From positions 1 to 64,000 of the forward strand of contig JAOPXK010000024.1 of NCBI GenBank assembly GCA_025965195.1: DNA of 64,000 bases, given 5' to 3'. Both the position numbers and the translations under genes were made by a program. Below the pieces are notes generated by a model. It did not search any database. It was given only the letters and a program-made list of their open reading frames with translations, and was not told where the DNA came from. Below are positions 42,971 through 51,429 of the stretch, piece after piece. Numbering within the stretch: position 1 is the stretch's first letter; every line of letters starts with the position of its first letter. The DNA comes from Marmoricola sp. (GTDB lineage: Bacteria > Actinomycetota > Actinomycetes > Propionibacteriales > Nocardioidaceae).

Positions 42971-43723
42971 TCACGCCGGCATCCAGCCGTGCCGCATGGA
43001 CCTGCGGATCGCGAGGACGTTGGCGACGTACGGCCTCGACATCGGGTAGATGCCGCGGGTGATCACCGCGCTCAGTCCCTGGTAGTAGCCGGCGATCGCG
43101 CGTCGGTCGGTTGAGGTGTGCTCGCGCAGCACCTTGAGCAACAGCACCCCGGCGAGCACGTTGTCGTGCACGTCGCGGAGGTGCAGCCGCCGGCCGGCGT
43201 ACAGGCTCATCCAGGTGCCCGTCGTGGGCAGCACCTGCATCACGCCGATCGCGTGGGCGCTCGAGACGACGTGCTGCTGCCAGCCGGACTCCTCCCAGGC
43301 CAACGCCAGCGCCAGCTTCACGGGTACGCCGTTGCGATGGGCCGTGCGGGTGATGATCTGCCGGACGCGGGCGCGCGGAACGTCCTTCCGGACGGCGTGC
43401 GTGGTGGTCGCGTGCTGCTTCTTGTGACCGGCTCTCCGGGTCGCACTGACCACGACCGGGATCCGGATCCGCTCGCCGACGTACAGCACGCCGTGCCTGA
43501 TCCTGTTCAGCCGGATCAGCTCGGCGGTCCAGGCGTGGTAGCGGACGGCGAGGCCGGTGGCGGTGTCGCCCGGCCGGACGGTGTGCACGACGATCCGCCG
43601 GTCCGGATGGCCCGGCCAAGGCCGTGAGGCGGCGTACGACGGCTGCGGCAGCAGCACCGTGCAGCCGATGGCGAGCGTCAAGATGAGTGGAACCGCATGG
43701 CGGACGAGCTGGGTGAATCGCAC
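42971..43723 (-). CDS. secreted LysM/lytic transglycosylase (SLT) protein
   Basis: 250 residues. Signal peptide ends near SYAAS. A LysM-type module (VVHTVRPGDTATGLAVRYHA, then LYVGERIRIP) about residues 45-90 should bind peptidoglycan. The SLT domain (residues about 118-250) has catalytic Glu in LALAWEESGWQQHVVS and the AIGVMQVLPTTG block. Cell-wall cleavage or remodelling. GTG/ATG choice: ATG at 43723 follows GAAGGGA. Confidence 0.87.
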   Translation of the reverse strand: MRFTQLVRHAVPLILTLAIGCTVLLPQPSYAASRPWPGHPDRRIVVHTVRPGDTATGLAVRYHAWTAELIRLNRIRHGVLYVGERIRIPVVVSATRRAGHKKQHATTTHAVRKDVPRARVRQIITRTAHRNGVPVKLALALAWEESGWQQHVVSSAHAIGVMQVLPTTGTWMSLYAGRRLHLRDVHDNVLAGVLLLKVLREHTSTDRRAIAGYYQGLSAVITRGIYPMSRPYVANVLAIRRSMRHGWMPA

Positions 43724-43812
43724 CTGAGCATCCCTTCGTCGAGGGCCCCGAGAACTGCCGGAAACCTGTGACTGGTGATACCAACGTGACGCAGGTGACC
43801 CCGTGAGGTCAA

Positions 43813-43839
43813 GGGACGGGCAGTGCAGGCGTCCGTCCC
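43813..43839 (-). terminator. terminator of the PASTA kinase gene
   Basis: GGGACGG and CCGTCCC pair (7 bp, 13-base loop) four bases past the kinase stop at 43843. Confidence 0.5.
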
Positions 43840-43842
43840 GGC

Positions 43843-45822
43843 TCAGACGATCGTGAGCGTGATCGTGCTCCCGACGGGTGCCATCTCGCCGGCGCCGGGG
43901 CTCTGCCCGACGACGTACTGGAGCCCGATGTAGACGTTCGAGTGCGTGGTCGCGACGTGGAAGCCGGCCTCCTCGAGGATCTGGGTCGCGGCGTCGACCC
44001 CCATCGCATGCACGTTGGGCACCTGCACGAGCTGGGGTCCCTTGGAGACGGTCAGCGCGATCGTGTCGCCCTTGAACGCATTGCCAGCGTTGGGGTCCTG
44101 GGCGATGACGTGGCCCTTGGGCACGGAGTCGCTGAACTCGTCGGTGGTGTCGACGGTGAGCTGGTGCTTCTCGAAGTACTTCTTCGCTGCCGAGGCGAGC
44201 CTGCCGGTGAAGTCGATGACCTTGACCGGCCTCGGTCCCTTGCTGAGGATCACGTCGACGGCGACGCCGGGACGCAGGCTGACGCCGGCCAGCGGGTCGG
44301 TCCTGATCACCTTGCCCTTGGCCACGGTGTCGGAGAACTTCATGATCGCGTCTCCGAAGGACAGCTTCGAGCTCTGGAGCAGCGCCTGCGCCTCGTCGAG
44401 GGTCTTCCCACTCACGTCGGGTACGTCGTGCCGCTCGGGACCGAGCGAGATGACCGCAGAGAGCGTGCCGTTCTTGAGGATGCGAGACCCGGGCTCGGGA
44501 TCGGTGCTCAGCACGTGACCGCGCGCGACCGTCTCGGAGTAGCCCTCGTCGGAGACCTTGAAGCCGAGCCCGGCCTTCTCGACCTCGGCCTTCGCCGCGG
44601 CCTGCGTCATGTCGAGGACGCCGGGAGTGTTGGTGTAGCGGGCAATGCCGAAATACCAGCCGCCGAGACCGACGAGTGCTGCGATGAGGAGCAGCGCGAT
44701 CAGCATCACCGGGCCCCGGCGCGAGCGGCGCGGCTGACCCAGGGGGACCGGCGCCGAGGACGGCCGGCTCGGGGGAGGGACGCCGACCGCTGTGGTGAAC
44801 TCGCGTTCCTGGTCGAAGACGTCGCCGGCTGATGCCGCGCTGTCGAAGGCGTGGGTCGAGGACGGGTCGATGATCGACCGGTCCTTGGGCAGCTGCAGCT
44901 CGTCGGTGTCGTTGCTGAGCACCCGCGGCTTCAGGTCCTCGGTCAGCTCGGGGTCGTCGACCACGCCATGGTCGAGCGCGTTGCGGACCCGGCGTACCTG
45001 GTGAAGGAGCACGCGGGCGTCGGTCGGACGCATTGTCTTGTCCCGTGCGGTCGCCCGGGCAACCAGCGCATCGACGTACGGCGGAATGCCGGGGACGACC
45101 GCCGACGGGGCAGGGATGTCCTCGTGCACGTGCTTGTAGGCGACCTGGATCGGGCTGTCGGCCTGGTGTGGCTTGCGGCCGGTGAGCATCTCGTAGATGA
45201 GTACGCCGGTGGCGTAGACGTCGGCGCGGGCATCGGCCTTGCCGTCCACGACGAGCTCGGGGGAGAGGTAGGACACCGTGCCGATGAGGACGCCGCCCGT
45301 GGCGGTGTGCTGGGTCTCGGAGTTGATCGCGCGGGCCAGCCCGAAGTCGGCGACCTTGATCCGGCCGTCGTCGGCGAGCAGGACGTTCTCGGGCTTCACG
45401 TCGCGGTGGATCATGCCGGCCTCGTGCGCGGCCGCGAGCGCGGAGAGAATCGGCTCGATGATGGCCAGCGTCTTGGCCGGAGACATCGGGGATTCCTTGC
45501 GGATCAGGTCGCGCAGGGTCAGGCCGGGGACGTACTCCATCACCAGGAACAGCGTGCCGCGGTCCTCGCCCTGGTCGAAGACGGCCACGACGTTGTGGTG
45601 GGCCAGCCGAGCCGCAGAGCGGGCCTCGCGCTCGAACCGGCTGACGAACTCGTCGTCATCGGCGAGCCCCGCGTGCATGATCTTGACCGCGACGGTGCGA
45701 TCCAGCCGCAGGTCGGTCGCCTCGTAGACAGTGGCCATCCCGCCGCGTGCGACCTTCGGTCCGACGCGGTATCTGCCGTCGAGGACACGCCCGATCATCG
45801 GGTCGGTGGCATCTCGGCCCAC
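43843..45822 (-). CDS. pknL: Ser/Thr protein kinase with four PASTA domains (PknL type)
   Basis: 659 residues from GTG 45822 (GGAGGA site). Kinase domain about residues 12-275: VGPKVARGGMATVYEA, catalytic HRDVKPENVLL, DFG in VADFGLARAI. A single membrane helix lies near 371-392, then four PASTA modules to the C-terminus, facing the wall, where they bind peptidoglycan fragments or lipid II in relatives. The neighbour at 45928 is an Rv2175c homologue, the known substrate of PknL in M. tuberculosis. PASTA-bearing PknL occurs in corynebacteria; the mycobacterial one lacks PASTA. Confidence 0.88.
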   Translation of the reverse strand: MGRDATDPMIGRVLDGRYRVGPKVARGGMATVYEATDLRLDRTVAVKIMHAGLADDDEFVSRFEREARSAARLAHHNVVAVFDQGEDRGTLFLVMEYVPGLTLRDLIRKESPMSPAKTLAIIEPILSALAAAHEAGMIHRDVKPENVLLADDGRIKVADFGLARAINSETQHTATGGVLIGTVSYLSPELVVDGKADARADVYATGVLIYEMLTGRKPHQADSPIQVAYKHVHEDIPAPSAVVPGIPPYVDALVARATARDKTMRPTDARVLLHQVRRVRNALDHGVVDDPELTEDLKPRVLSNDTDELQLPKDRSIIDPSSTHAFDSAASAGDVFDQEREFTTAVGVPPPSRPSSAPVPLGQPRRSRRGPVMLIALLLIAALVGLGGWYFGIARYTNTPGVLDMTQAAAKAEVEKAGLGFKVSDEGYSETVARGHVLSTDPEPGSRILKNGTLSAVISLGPERHDVPDVSGKTLDEAQALLQSSKLSFGDAIMKFSDTVAKGKVIRTDPLAGVSLRPGVAVDVILSKGPRPVKVIDFTGRLASAAKKYFEKHQLTVDTTDEFSDSVPKGHVIAQDPNAGNAFKGDTIALTVSKGPQLVQVPNVHAMGVDAATQILEEAGFHVATTHSNVYIGLQYVVGQSPGAGEMAPVGSTITLTIV

Positions 45823-45927
45823 GGTCGTCCTCCAGACGCCGGGCGGGGAAGGGTCCGGCTACCGGCCCACTTTAGTTGGTTCCGGGGCGTATTCGCGGCA
45901 GCGCGGCGCTGCTGGCAACATGGGGCC

Positions 45928-46293
45928 GTGACCCAAAACACGACGGATCTCGGCGTACTCATCGACGACTGGCTCGACTGGAAGGCCGCAGGCGAGGCCC
46001 TGGGGGTCAGCGTGACCAAGGTGCGCACCCTGATCCGGGAGCACCAGCTGGCTGCCGCCGTACCTTCCGAGGGTGCCGGCCAGCAGGTTCCGGCAGCCTT
46101 CTTCCAGGACGGCGAGATCGTCAAGGGCATCCCGGGGGTGCTCACCGTGCTGCACGACGGGGGGTACGACGACCGGCAGATCCTGGTCTGGCTGTTCAGC
46201 GAGGACGAGACCCTTCCCGGCCGGCCGATCGACGCGCTGCGCGAGAACAGAGGCACGGAGGTGAAGCGCCGCGCTCAGGCGATGGCCTTCTGA
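45928..46293 (+). CDS. Rv2175c-like DNA-binding protein, probable kinase substrate
   Basis: 121 residues from GTG 45928. A winged or MerR-like HTH near residues 20-45 (AAGEALGVSVTKVRTLIREHQL) and the typical C-terminal part (FFQDGEIVKGIPGVLTVLHDGGYDDRQILVWLFSEDETLPG) identify the Rv2175c family. Near the N-terminus there are Thr residues (TQNTTDLG) comparable with the phosphorylated Thr of Rv2175c. Divergent from the kinase; the stop overlaps the RNase start by one base (TGATG). Confidence 0.85.
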   Translation: MTQNTTDLGVLIDDWLDWKAAGEALGVSVTKVRTLIREHQLAAAVPSEGAGQQVPAAFFQDGEIVKGIPGVLTVLHDGGYDDRQILVWLFSEDETLPGRPIDALRENRGTEVKRRAQAMAF

Positions 46294-46721
46294 TGCATCG
46301 GGTCCTCAAGCAGGTCGTCGGCATTGCCGTTGTCGTGCTGCTGGTCGGCGTCGTGTGGTGGGCCCGGCTCGGCGGCGGCACCGAGGCCAGCGTCGAGGGG
46401 ACCGCGCAGAGCTCGTCAGCCGGCACCGACCCGGACTCCGGGCTGCACTGGGTCGCTGCTGCCGACCTGCCGGCCCAGGCGCGCGACACGGTCGCGCTGA
46501 TCAAGAGCGGCGGGCCCTTTCCCTACTCCGAGGACGGCATCGTCTTCGGCAACCGGGAAGGCATCCTGCCGAAGGAGTCGAGCGGGTACTACCACGAGTA
46601 CACCGTCACCACGCCGGGATCGCCGGACCGGGGCGCCCGGCGGATCATTGCGGCCAGGGGCGGCGCGATGTACTACACAGATGACCACTACAGCTCCTTC
46701 CAACGGATTGAGGGCAGATGA
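46293..46721 (+). CDS. secreted guanyl-specific ribonuclease (RNase Sa/barnase superfamily)
   Basis: 142 residues. Signal anchor near residues 5-26 (LKQVVGIAVVVLLVGVVWWA), short Ser/Gly linker, then an RNase Sa-like domain: LIKSGGPFPYSEDGIVFGNREGIL, catalytic Glu in YHEYTV, Arg in GARRIIAA and His in DDHYSS. The disulphide cysteines of RNase Sa are absent. It cleaves RNA after guanosine outside the membrane. Overlaps both neighbours. Confidence 0.88.
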   Translation: MHRVLKQVVGIAVVVLLVGVVWWARLGGGTEASVEGTAQSSSAGTDPDSGLHWVAAADLPAQARDTVALIKSGGPFPYSEDGIVFGNREGILPKESSGYYHEYTVTTPGSPDRGARRIIAARGGAMYYTDDHYSSFQRIEGR

Positions 46722-47143
46722 GCGGGCTCGCTGGACTCCTGGCACACAAGCACCCCTCTGGCGTCTACCAGTGGCACACGGCGTTCGCGCCAGCTGACGT
46801 CAAGCACACGGTCGAGCACGCCGGCTGGCGGTTCGCCTACGTCGATGGCTGGACCCACCAGGACAAGGAGTCGTTCCTCGGCTCCGTGGCCGAAGTGCTG
46901 TCCTTTCCCGACCACTTCGGGAAGAACTTCGATGCGCTAGCCGACTGCCTCCGCGACCTCACCGGCACCGGACGGATCCTGCTCTGGGACGGCTGGGCCC
47001 CCCTCGCCCGCTCCGATCGAACCGCGTTCGACACCGCCATCGACGTCTTCTCAGCCCGCGCCACCGATGACCCCGCCAACCCCTTCTCCCTGCTCCTCCG
47101 TGGCGAAGGCCCCTCGATCGGTCTCCCCCTCCTCGACGCGTAG
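46718..47143 (+). CDS. barstar-family RNase inhibitor
   Basis: 141 residues. The central block FPDHFGKNFDALADCLRDL keeps both barnase-contacting Asp residues of barstar helix 2; strands around VDGWTHQDKESFLGSVAEVL and RILLWDGW complete the fold. About 50 residues longer than B. amyloliquefaciens barstar at the N-terminus. ATGA overlap with the RNase gene gives coupled toxin and immunity synthesis. Confidence 0.9.
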   Translation: MSGLAGLLAHKHPSGVYQWHTAFAPADVKHTVEHAGWRFAYVDGWTHQDKESFLGSVAEVLSFPDHFGKNFDALADCLRDLTGTGRILLWDGWAPLARSDRTAFDTAIDVFSARATDDPANPFSLLLRGEGPSIGLPLLDA

Positions 47144-47150
47144 GCGGGGC

Positions 47151-47176
47151 GAATTCACTGGGTACCTAGTGAATTC
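47151..47176. terminator. perfect AT-rich inverted repeat after barstar
   Basis: GAATTCACT (47151-47159) and AGTGAATTC (47168-47176) with an 8-base loop, seven bases past the barstar stop. The convergent polyprenyl synthase stop lies 109 bases further on; the rest of that gap shows nothing I can name. Confidence 0.5.
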
Positions 47177-47284
47177 AGCGCTCCCCGTGCGAAATAACGG
47201 ACGGGAAGCGTGCAAAACCAACGGGATGTCGGCAGCGCGGGGACGGAGGGATGCCCGGACGACCGCGCAACCGTGGTGCGGCGC

Positions 47285-48358
47285 TCAGACCGTTCGCTGG
47301 GTGGCGTCGGCGGCGAGTCCACGAAGTACGGCGCGAGCACCGTCGGTGATGTCGGCGGCGTCGAGCGCGGCCAGTGCGCGATCGGTGAGCTGGGTGATCA
47401 CGTCCTCGACCTGTTCGCGCGCACCGGACGACTCGATGAGCGTACGCAGGTGTCTCACCTCGCCGACGGTGAGCTGAGCTCCGAGCCGGGAGTCGAGCAC
47501 CTTGGCATCCTCGGACGGCAACGCGTCCAGGGCGAGGGCGATGAGCACGGTCCGCTTGCCCTCGGTCAGGTCATCTCCGGCGGGCTTGCCCGTGACCGAA
47601 GGATCGCCGAAGACGCCGAGCAGGTCGTCGCGCAGCTGGAACGCCTCACCGAGCGGAAGGCCGAACCGAGTCAGCTCGGCCTGGAGCGCCGGCGTCGCGC
47701 CAGCGAGGGCAGCCCCGATGTGGAGCGGGCGTTCGATGGAGTACTTCGCGGACTTGTAGCGCAGCACGGTCATCGCCAGGTCGACATCGCTGGCCCCACG
47801 GGCCTGCGCCGAGACGTCGAGGAACTGGCCGGTCACGACCTCGCTACGGGTCAGGTCGAAGAAACCCAGCGCGTCGAGCACCCGCTCGGACGGAAGGCTG
47901 CAGGTGCGCAGCATCTCGTCGGACCAGGACAACAACAGGTCGCCGAGCAGGATCGCCGCCGACCCGCCGTACTGCGCCGCGCTGCCTGACCAGCCCTGCT
48001 CACGGTGCAGGGCCTCGAAGGCGCGGTGAGTGGCCGGCCGCCCACGTCGTACGTCGGACGCATCCATGTAGTCGTCGTGCACGAGTGCACTGGCGTGCAG
48101 CAGCTCGAGGGACGCACATGCCCTGAGCAACGCGGCCTCGGAGACCGGAGCGCCGACAGCGAGGTGACCCCACCAGCAGAAGGCCGCCCGGAAGCGCTTG
48201 CCGCCGGAGATGCTGGTGCGGGCATGCGCGATGAGGCGGACCGCGTCCTCGCCCAGCGCGGCCAGCCAATCGGCCTGCCCGTCGACGAACTCCTGCACGG
48301 TCGACTCGATGCCTGCGCGGAACGAGTCGGCGTCCCAGCTGATGTCCGGCGAAGTCAC
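47285..48358 (-). CDS. polyprenyl (geranylgeranyl-type) diphosphate synthase
   Basis: 357 residues from GTG 48358. First Asp-rich motif in LVHDDYMDASDVRRG, second in QLRDDLLGVFGD; SGGKRFRAAFCWWG and RYKSAKYSIERPLHIGAAL are standard. The residues before the first motif (LELLHASAL) suggest a C20 or longer product. Homologous to M. tuberculosis Rv2173 (IdsA2) by position. A leaderless -10 box fits this GTG. Confidence 0.88.
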   Translation of the reverse strand: MTSPDISWDADSFRAGIESTVQEFVDGQADWLAALGEDAVRLIAHARTSISGGKRFRAAFCWWGHLAVGAPVSEAALLRACASLELLHASALVHDDYMDASDVRRGRPATHRAFEALHREQGWSGSAAQYGGSAAILLGDLLLSWSDEMLRTCSLPSERVLDALGFFDLTRSEVVTGQFLDVSAQARGASDVDLAMTVLRYKSAKYSIERPLHIGAALAGATPALQAELTRFGLPLGEAFQLRDDLLGVFGDPSVTGKPAGDDLTEGKRTVLIALALDALPSEDAKVLDSRLGAQLTVGEVRHLRTLIESSGAREQVEDVITQLTDRALAALDAADITDGARAVLRGLAADATQRTV

Positions 48359-48364
48359 GCGGCG

Positions 48365-48370
48365 AGCGTA
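48365..48370 (-). promoter_or_regulatory. -10 box of leaderless promoter, polyprenyl synthase
   Basis: TACGCT on the minus strand, six bases before GTG 48358; only six bases separate it from the divergent metF -10 box. Confidence 0.55.
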
Positions 48371-48376
48371 TCCCCG

Positions 48377-48382
48377 TATCCT
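48377..48382 (+). promoter_or_regulatory. -10 box of leaderless promoter, metF
   Basis: TATCCT seven bases before ATG 48390. Confidence 0.55.
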
Positions 48383-48389
48383 CAGCGCT

Positions 48390-49301
48390 ATGAGCTTGGG
48401 ACTTCCTTCACGCATGCCGGGTGGCACGGGCACGATCCGTGACCTGCTCGCGACCGGTGAGAAGTCGTTCTCGTTCGAGTTCTTCCCGCCGAAGGACGAG
48501 GCCGGCGAGAAGATCCTCTGGCAGTCGATCCGTGAGCTCGAGCCGCTGCGTCCGACGTTCGTCTCGGTCACGTACGGCGCGGGCGGCACGACGCGCGACC
48601 GCACGGTGGCGATCACCGGCCGGATCGCTCGCGAGACCACGCTGACCCCGATGGCACACCTGACCTGCGTCGGGCACACCCAGACCGAGATCAAGTCGAT
48701 CCTCGGGTCGCTCGCCGACGCCGGCGTACGCAATGTGCTGGCGCTGCGCGGTGACCCGCCCGGCGGACCCGGCACCGAGTGGCTGCCAACCGAGGGTGGC
48801 GTCAACTACGCGGCCGACCTGGTCAGGCTGATCCGCTCCGTCGCGGAGATGTCGGTCGGAGTTGCCGCCTTCCCCGAGGGCCATCGCGACGCGGCCTCGC
48901 TGGAGAGCGACATCGCTGTCCTGCGTGGCAAGCAGGATGCCGGCGCCGAGTTCGCGGTGACGGAGATGTTCTTCAGGGCCTCCGACTACTTCGGGATGAT
49001 CGACCGGGCGCGCGGCGCCGGCGTCGAGATGCCGATCATTCCGGGCATCATGCCGATCACGAACCTCAACTCGATCAAACGGATGGCCGAGCTCTCCGGT
49101 CGCGAGGTGCCTGCCAACATCGTCGAGCGCATTGCTCGTTTCGAGGGCGACCCTGCCGCCGTACGCGCCGAAGGCATTGCCGTCGCGACCGAGCTGTGCG
49201 ACGAGCTCCTCGCCGGTGGCGCCCCGGGCCTGCACTTCTACACGCTCAACCGGTCCAAGGCCACCCGCGAGATCTACACCGGCCTCGCCACCACTGTCTG
49301 A
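48390..49301 (+). CDS. metF: methylenetetrahydrofolate reductase
   Basis: 303 residues, TIM barrel with FAD. FSFEFFPPKDEAGE near the N-terminus, HLTCVGHT, NVLALRGDPPGG, GVAAFPEGH and FYTLNRSKAT are family marks. It supplies 5-methyl-THF for methionine synthesis. Start ATG 48390 with a leaderless promoter; only 31 bases separate it from the divergent prenyl synthase start. Confidence 0.93.
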   Translation: MSLGLPSRMPGGTGTIRDLLATGEKSFSFEFFPPKDEAGEKILWQSIRELEPLRPTFVSVTYGAGGTTRDRTVAITGRIARETTLTPMAHLTCVGHTQTEIKSILGSLADAGVRNVLALRGDPPGGPGTEWLPTEGGVNYAADLVRLIRSVAEMSVGVAAFPEGHRDAASLESDIAVLRGKQDAGAEFAVTEMFFRASDYFGMIDRARGAGVEMPIIPGIMPITNLNSIKRMAELSGREVPANIVERIARFEGDPAAVRAEGIAVATELCDELLAGGAPGLHFYTLNRSKATREIYTGLATTV

Positions 49302-49345
49302 CCCTTCGCCGACCCGGCGCGACTTCACCAACGAATCACGCCCAG

Positions 49346-49394
49346 CCGTCAGAAGCTCACAGGTCGGCGATCAAGTGGCGTGAACTTCTGACGG
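49346..49394. terminator. bidirectional terminator hairpin, metF / FAD oxidase
   Basis: CCGTCAGAAG (49346-49355) pairs perfectly with CTTCTGACGG (49385-49394); TCAC/GTGA add four pairs inside. GGTCGGCGATCA in the loop is repeated just outside the arm, within the end of the convergent gene. Confidence 0.65.
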
Positions 49395-49402
49395 GTCGGC
49401 GA

Positions 49403-50713
49403 TCAGGATGGGCCGATGAGCTGGGCGACCAGGGCAGCGGACAGGCCGACGAACGGCAGGCCGGCTCCGGGGTTCGCGTGGGCGCCGGCCAGGTAGACGT
49501 TGGCGATCGGCGTACGCGGGCCGAGGCGCTCGGTGACGGTCGCCCGGCCCTGCCAGAGCACGCCGTAGGGGGAGCCGTTCCAGCCGGTCACGAGATCCTT
49601 GGGGGTCCGGTCCACGCGTACCTCGACCAGGTCGCGCACGTTGATCCCGCCACGCGCGAGCGCGACCACGATGTCCTCGGACAGGCGACCGCCACCCATC
49701 ACGGTCCAGGCGTGGGCTCCGGCGGGCGCGGTGCCGTTGGTGCGCAGCACCAGGGTCGGGTTGCCGTGCAGGACCACCTCCTGCGGCAGCTCCGGCGCGT
49801 CGCCGACCAGCCCGATGTGACAGATCGTCGGCGGGATCGCGGGCATGGTCCGCTCGACGTGGCGACGCAACGCAGGCACTCGTCGCGGGTCGATGGCGAC
49901 GACGACATGGTCGGCGTCGAAGTCGCCCGCAGCGGTCCTGACTCCGGCGACCCTGCCTTCGGAGAGCACGAGGTCCTCGACCGGCCGGCTCGTGTGGACG
50001 TCGACGCCACGCGTCTTGAGGCGCGCGGTGAGAACCGGCGCCAGCGATCCCATCCCGCCGGGGACGGTCCAGCTGCCGAAGTTCTGCTCGAGGTAGGACA
50101 TCATGCCCATCCACGCCGGCACGTTGCGCGGGTCGTGTCCCTCGAAGCTCATCCGGTGCAGGGCGAGCTTGCGCAACCGGTCGTCCTTGAACGCCTTCGC
50201 GGCGTACTTCAACAGGCTGCCGCGGGTCGCCAGGATCTCGCGGGCCTCCTTGCTCGCGTGCTCGGCGGAGTAGGGGCGCTCGATCCAGTCGACGCGCAGC
50301 GCTTCCCAGACCTCCGCGAAGTCATCGACGTAGGTCACCCACTGCTCGCCGGTGCCGCCGCCCAGAGCCGTCTCGATCGCCTCGAGCTGAGCAGCGCGAC
50401 TGCCGCCGGGAAGGTCGAGACGAGTCCTGGCCGAGTCATCGAAACGATGCTGCTGGATCGGCTCGACGGGAACGAGCTCGATCTCCTTCTCGACCGCGCG
50501 GCCGGACTTGCGGAACAGGTCGCGGATCACGGCCGGAAGCAGGGTGCTGCTCGGGCCGGCGTCCCAGCGGAAGCCGTCCTGCTCGACGTACCCCAGCGCT
50601 CCACCCAGCTGCGGCGCCGCCTCCAGCAGGGTGACGTCGTGCCCGAGCTTTGCCAGTCGGGCGGCGCTCGCCATCCCGCCGAACCCGCCACCGATCACCA
50701 CTACGCGCGCCAT
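49403..50713 (-). CDS. phytoene desaturase-like FAD oxidoreductase
   Basis: 436 residues from ATG 50713. N-terminal dinucleotide fold VVVIGGGFGGMASAARLAKLGHDVTLLEA and the CrtI-like QDGFRWDAGPSSTLLPAVIRDLF. C-terminal VYLAGAHANPGAGLPFVGLSAALVAQLI closes the FAD site. It likely desaturates or oxidises a terpenoid; carotenoid use is possible with the prenyl synthase nearby, but no phytoene synthase is in the window. A TAGGGT box seven bases upstream supports this start. Confidence 0.83.
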   Translation of the reverse strand: MARVVVIGGGFGGMASAARLAKLGHDVTLLEAAPQLGGALGYVEQDGFRWDAGPSSTLLPAVIRDLFRKSGRAVEKEIELVPVEPIQQHRFDDSARTRLDLPGGSRAAQLEAIETALGGGTGEQWVTYVDDFAEVWEALRVDWIERPYSAEHASKEAREILATRGSLLKYAAKAFKDDRLRKLALHRMSFEGHDPRNVPAWMGMMSYLEQNFGSWTVPGGMGSLAPVLTARLKTRGVDVHTSRPVEDLVLSEGRVAGVRTAAGDFDADHVVVAIDPRRVPALRRHVERTMPAIPPTICHIGLVGDAPELPQEVVLHGNPTLVLRTNGTAPAGAHAWTVMGGGRLSEDIVVALARGGINVRDLVEVRVDRTPKDLVTGWNGSPYGVLWQGRATVTERLGPRTPIANVYLAGAHANPGAGLPFVGLSAALVAQLIGPS

Positions 50714-50720
50714 GGCGGTC

Positions 50721-50726
50721 ACCCTA
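50721..50726 (-). promoter_or_regulatory. -10 box of leaderless promoter, FAD oxidase
   Basis: TAGGGT on the minus strand, seven bases before ATG 50713. Confidence 0.45.
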
Positions 50727-50743
50727 GTGCCCCGTCTTCGAGG

Positions 50744-51361
50744 TCAGAGGGGCGCGGCCGACCCGCGTGCTGCGGTCTTCTCCGGGGGTGGTGGGCGGCC
50801 CTTCCAGCGGCGCCAGCCTCGCCGTGCCATCCGGCTGAGGTGGACGAGCAAAATCGCGCCGAGGATGAGCAGCACTGCCGAGATGCCGCCGGCGACCCAC
50901 GGGTGGTGGATGGCGAGTACGACGATCCCGATCACGGTCACGTCCTCGCCGAGGGACGCGCCGATGTTGCTGAACGGCTCGGGCGAAGCGTTGATCGCGA
51001 GCCTGGACCCGGCCTTGATCGTGTGGCTGGCAAGGGCAGTTCCGCCGCCGAGTACGGCGTACCCGGCCTGCTGCAGCGACGTCGCGTCACCGGAGACCAG
51101 CAGCGCGATGATGGCCCCGACGGTCGGCCGGATGAAGGTCGAGATGGCATCCCAGGTCGAGTCGAGGTAGGGGATCTTGTCGGTGACGAACTCGATGGCG
51201 TAGAGGAGTCCCGCCGCGATGAGTACGTCGGTCCGCCCGAGCGAGTCCGGGATCTGGGAGAACGTTCCGAACCGGTCAGCCAGGCCCAGCACCAGCACGA
51301 CGAGATAGGCGTTCACGCCGCTCGCCCACCCGCTGGAGAACACCAGAGGCAACAGGTTCAC
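50744..51361 (-). CDS. DUF4126 membrane protein
   Basis: 205 residues with several hydrophobic segments; SSGWASGVNAYLVVLVLGLADRFG at the start and KIPYLDSTWDAISTFIRPTVGAIIALL identify DUF4126. The C-terminus is basic and Pro-rich. Function unknown. GTG 51361 lies six bases after a TAGGAT box. Confidence 0.8.
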   Translation of the reverse strand: MNLLPLVFSSGWASGVNAYLVVLVLGLADRFGTFSQIPDSLGRTDVLIAAGLLYAIEFVTDKIPYLDSTWDAISTFIRPTVGAIIALLVSGDATSLQQAGYAVLGGGTALASHTIKAGSRLAINASPEPFSNIGASLGEDVTVIGIVVLAIHHPWVAGGISAVLLILGAILLVHLSRMARRGWRRWKGRPPPPEKTAARGSAAPL

Positions 51362-51367
51362 CCGTCG

Positions 51368-51373
51368 ATCCTA
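51368..51373 (-). promoter_or_regulatory. -10 box of leaderless promoter, DUF4126 gene
   Basis: TAGGAT on the minus strand, six bases before GTG 51361. Confidence 0.45.
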
Positions 51374-51429
51374 AGGCGATCCGGCCGCGAAGACCGAGCA
51401 CCGATTCCGACGGCGGATCCGGGTCTCTC

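Noticed and set aside
43724-43842. c-di-AMP (ydaO-type) riboswitch before the LysM/transglycosylase gene
   Set aside because: Such switches often precede actinobacterial wall hydrolases, but the conserved core motifs were not found in this short gap.
45914-45922. ATG at 45920 as start of the Rv2175c-like gene
   Set aside because: It is out of frame with the HTH-containing protein; GTG 45928 is in frame.
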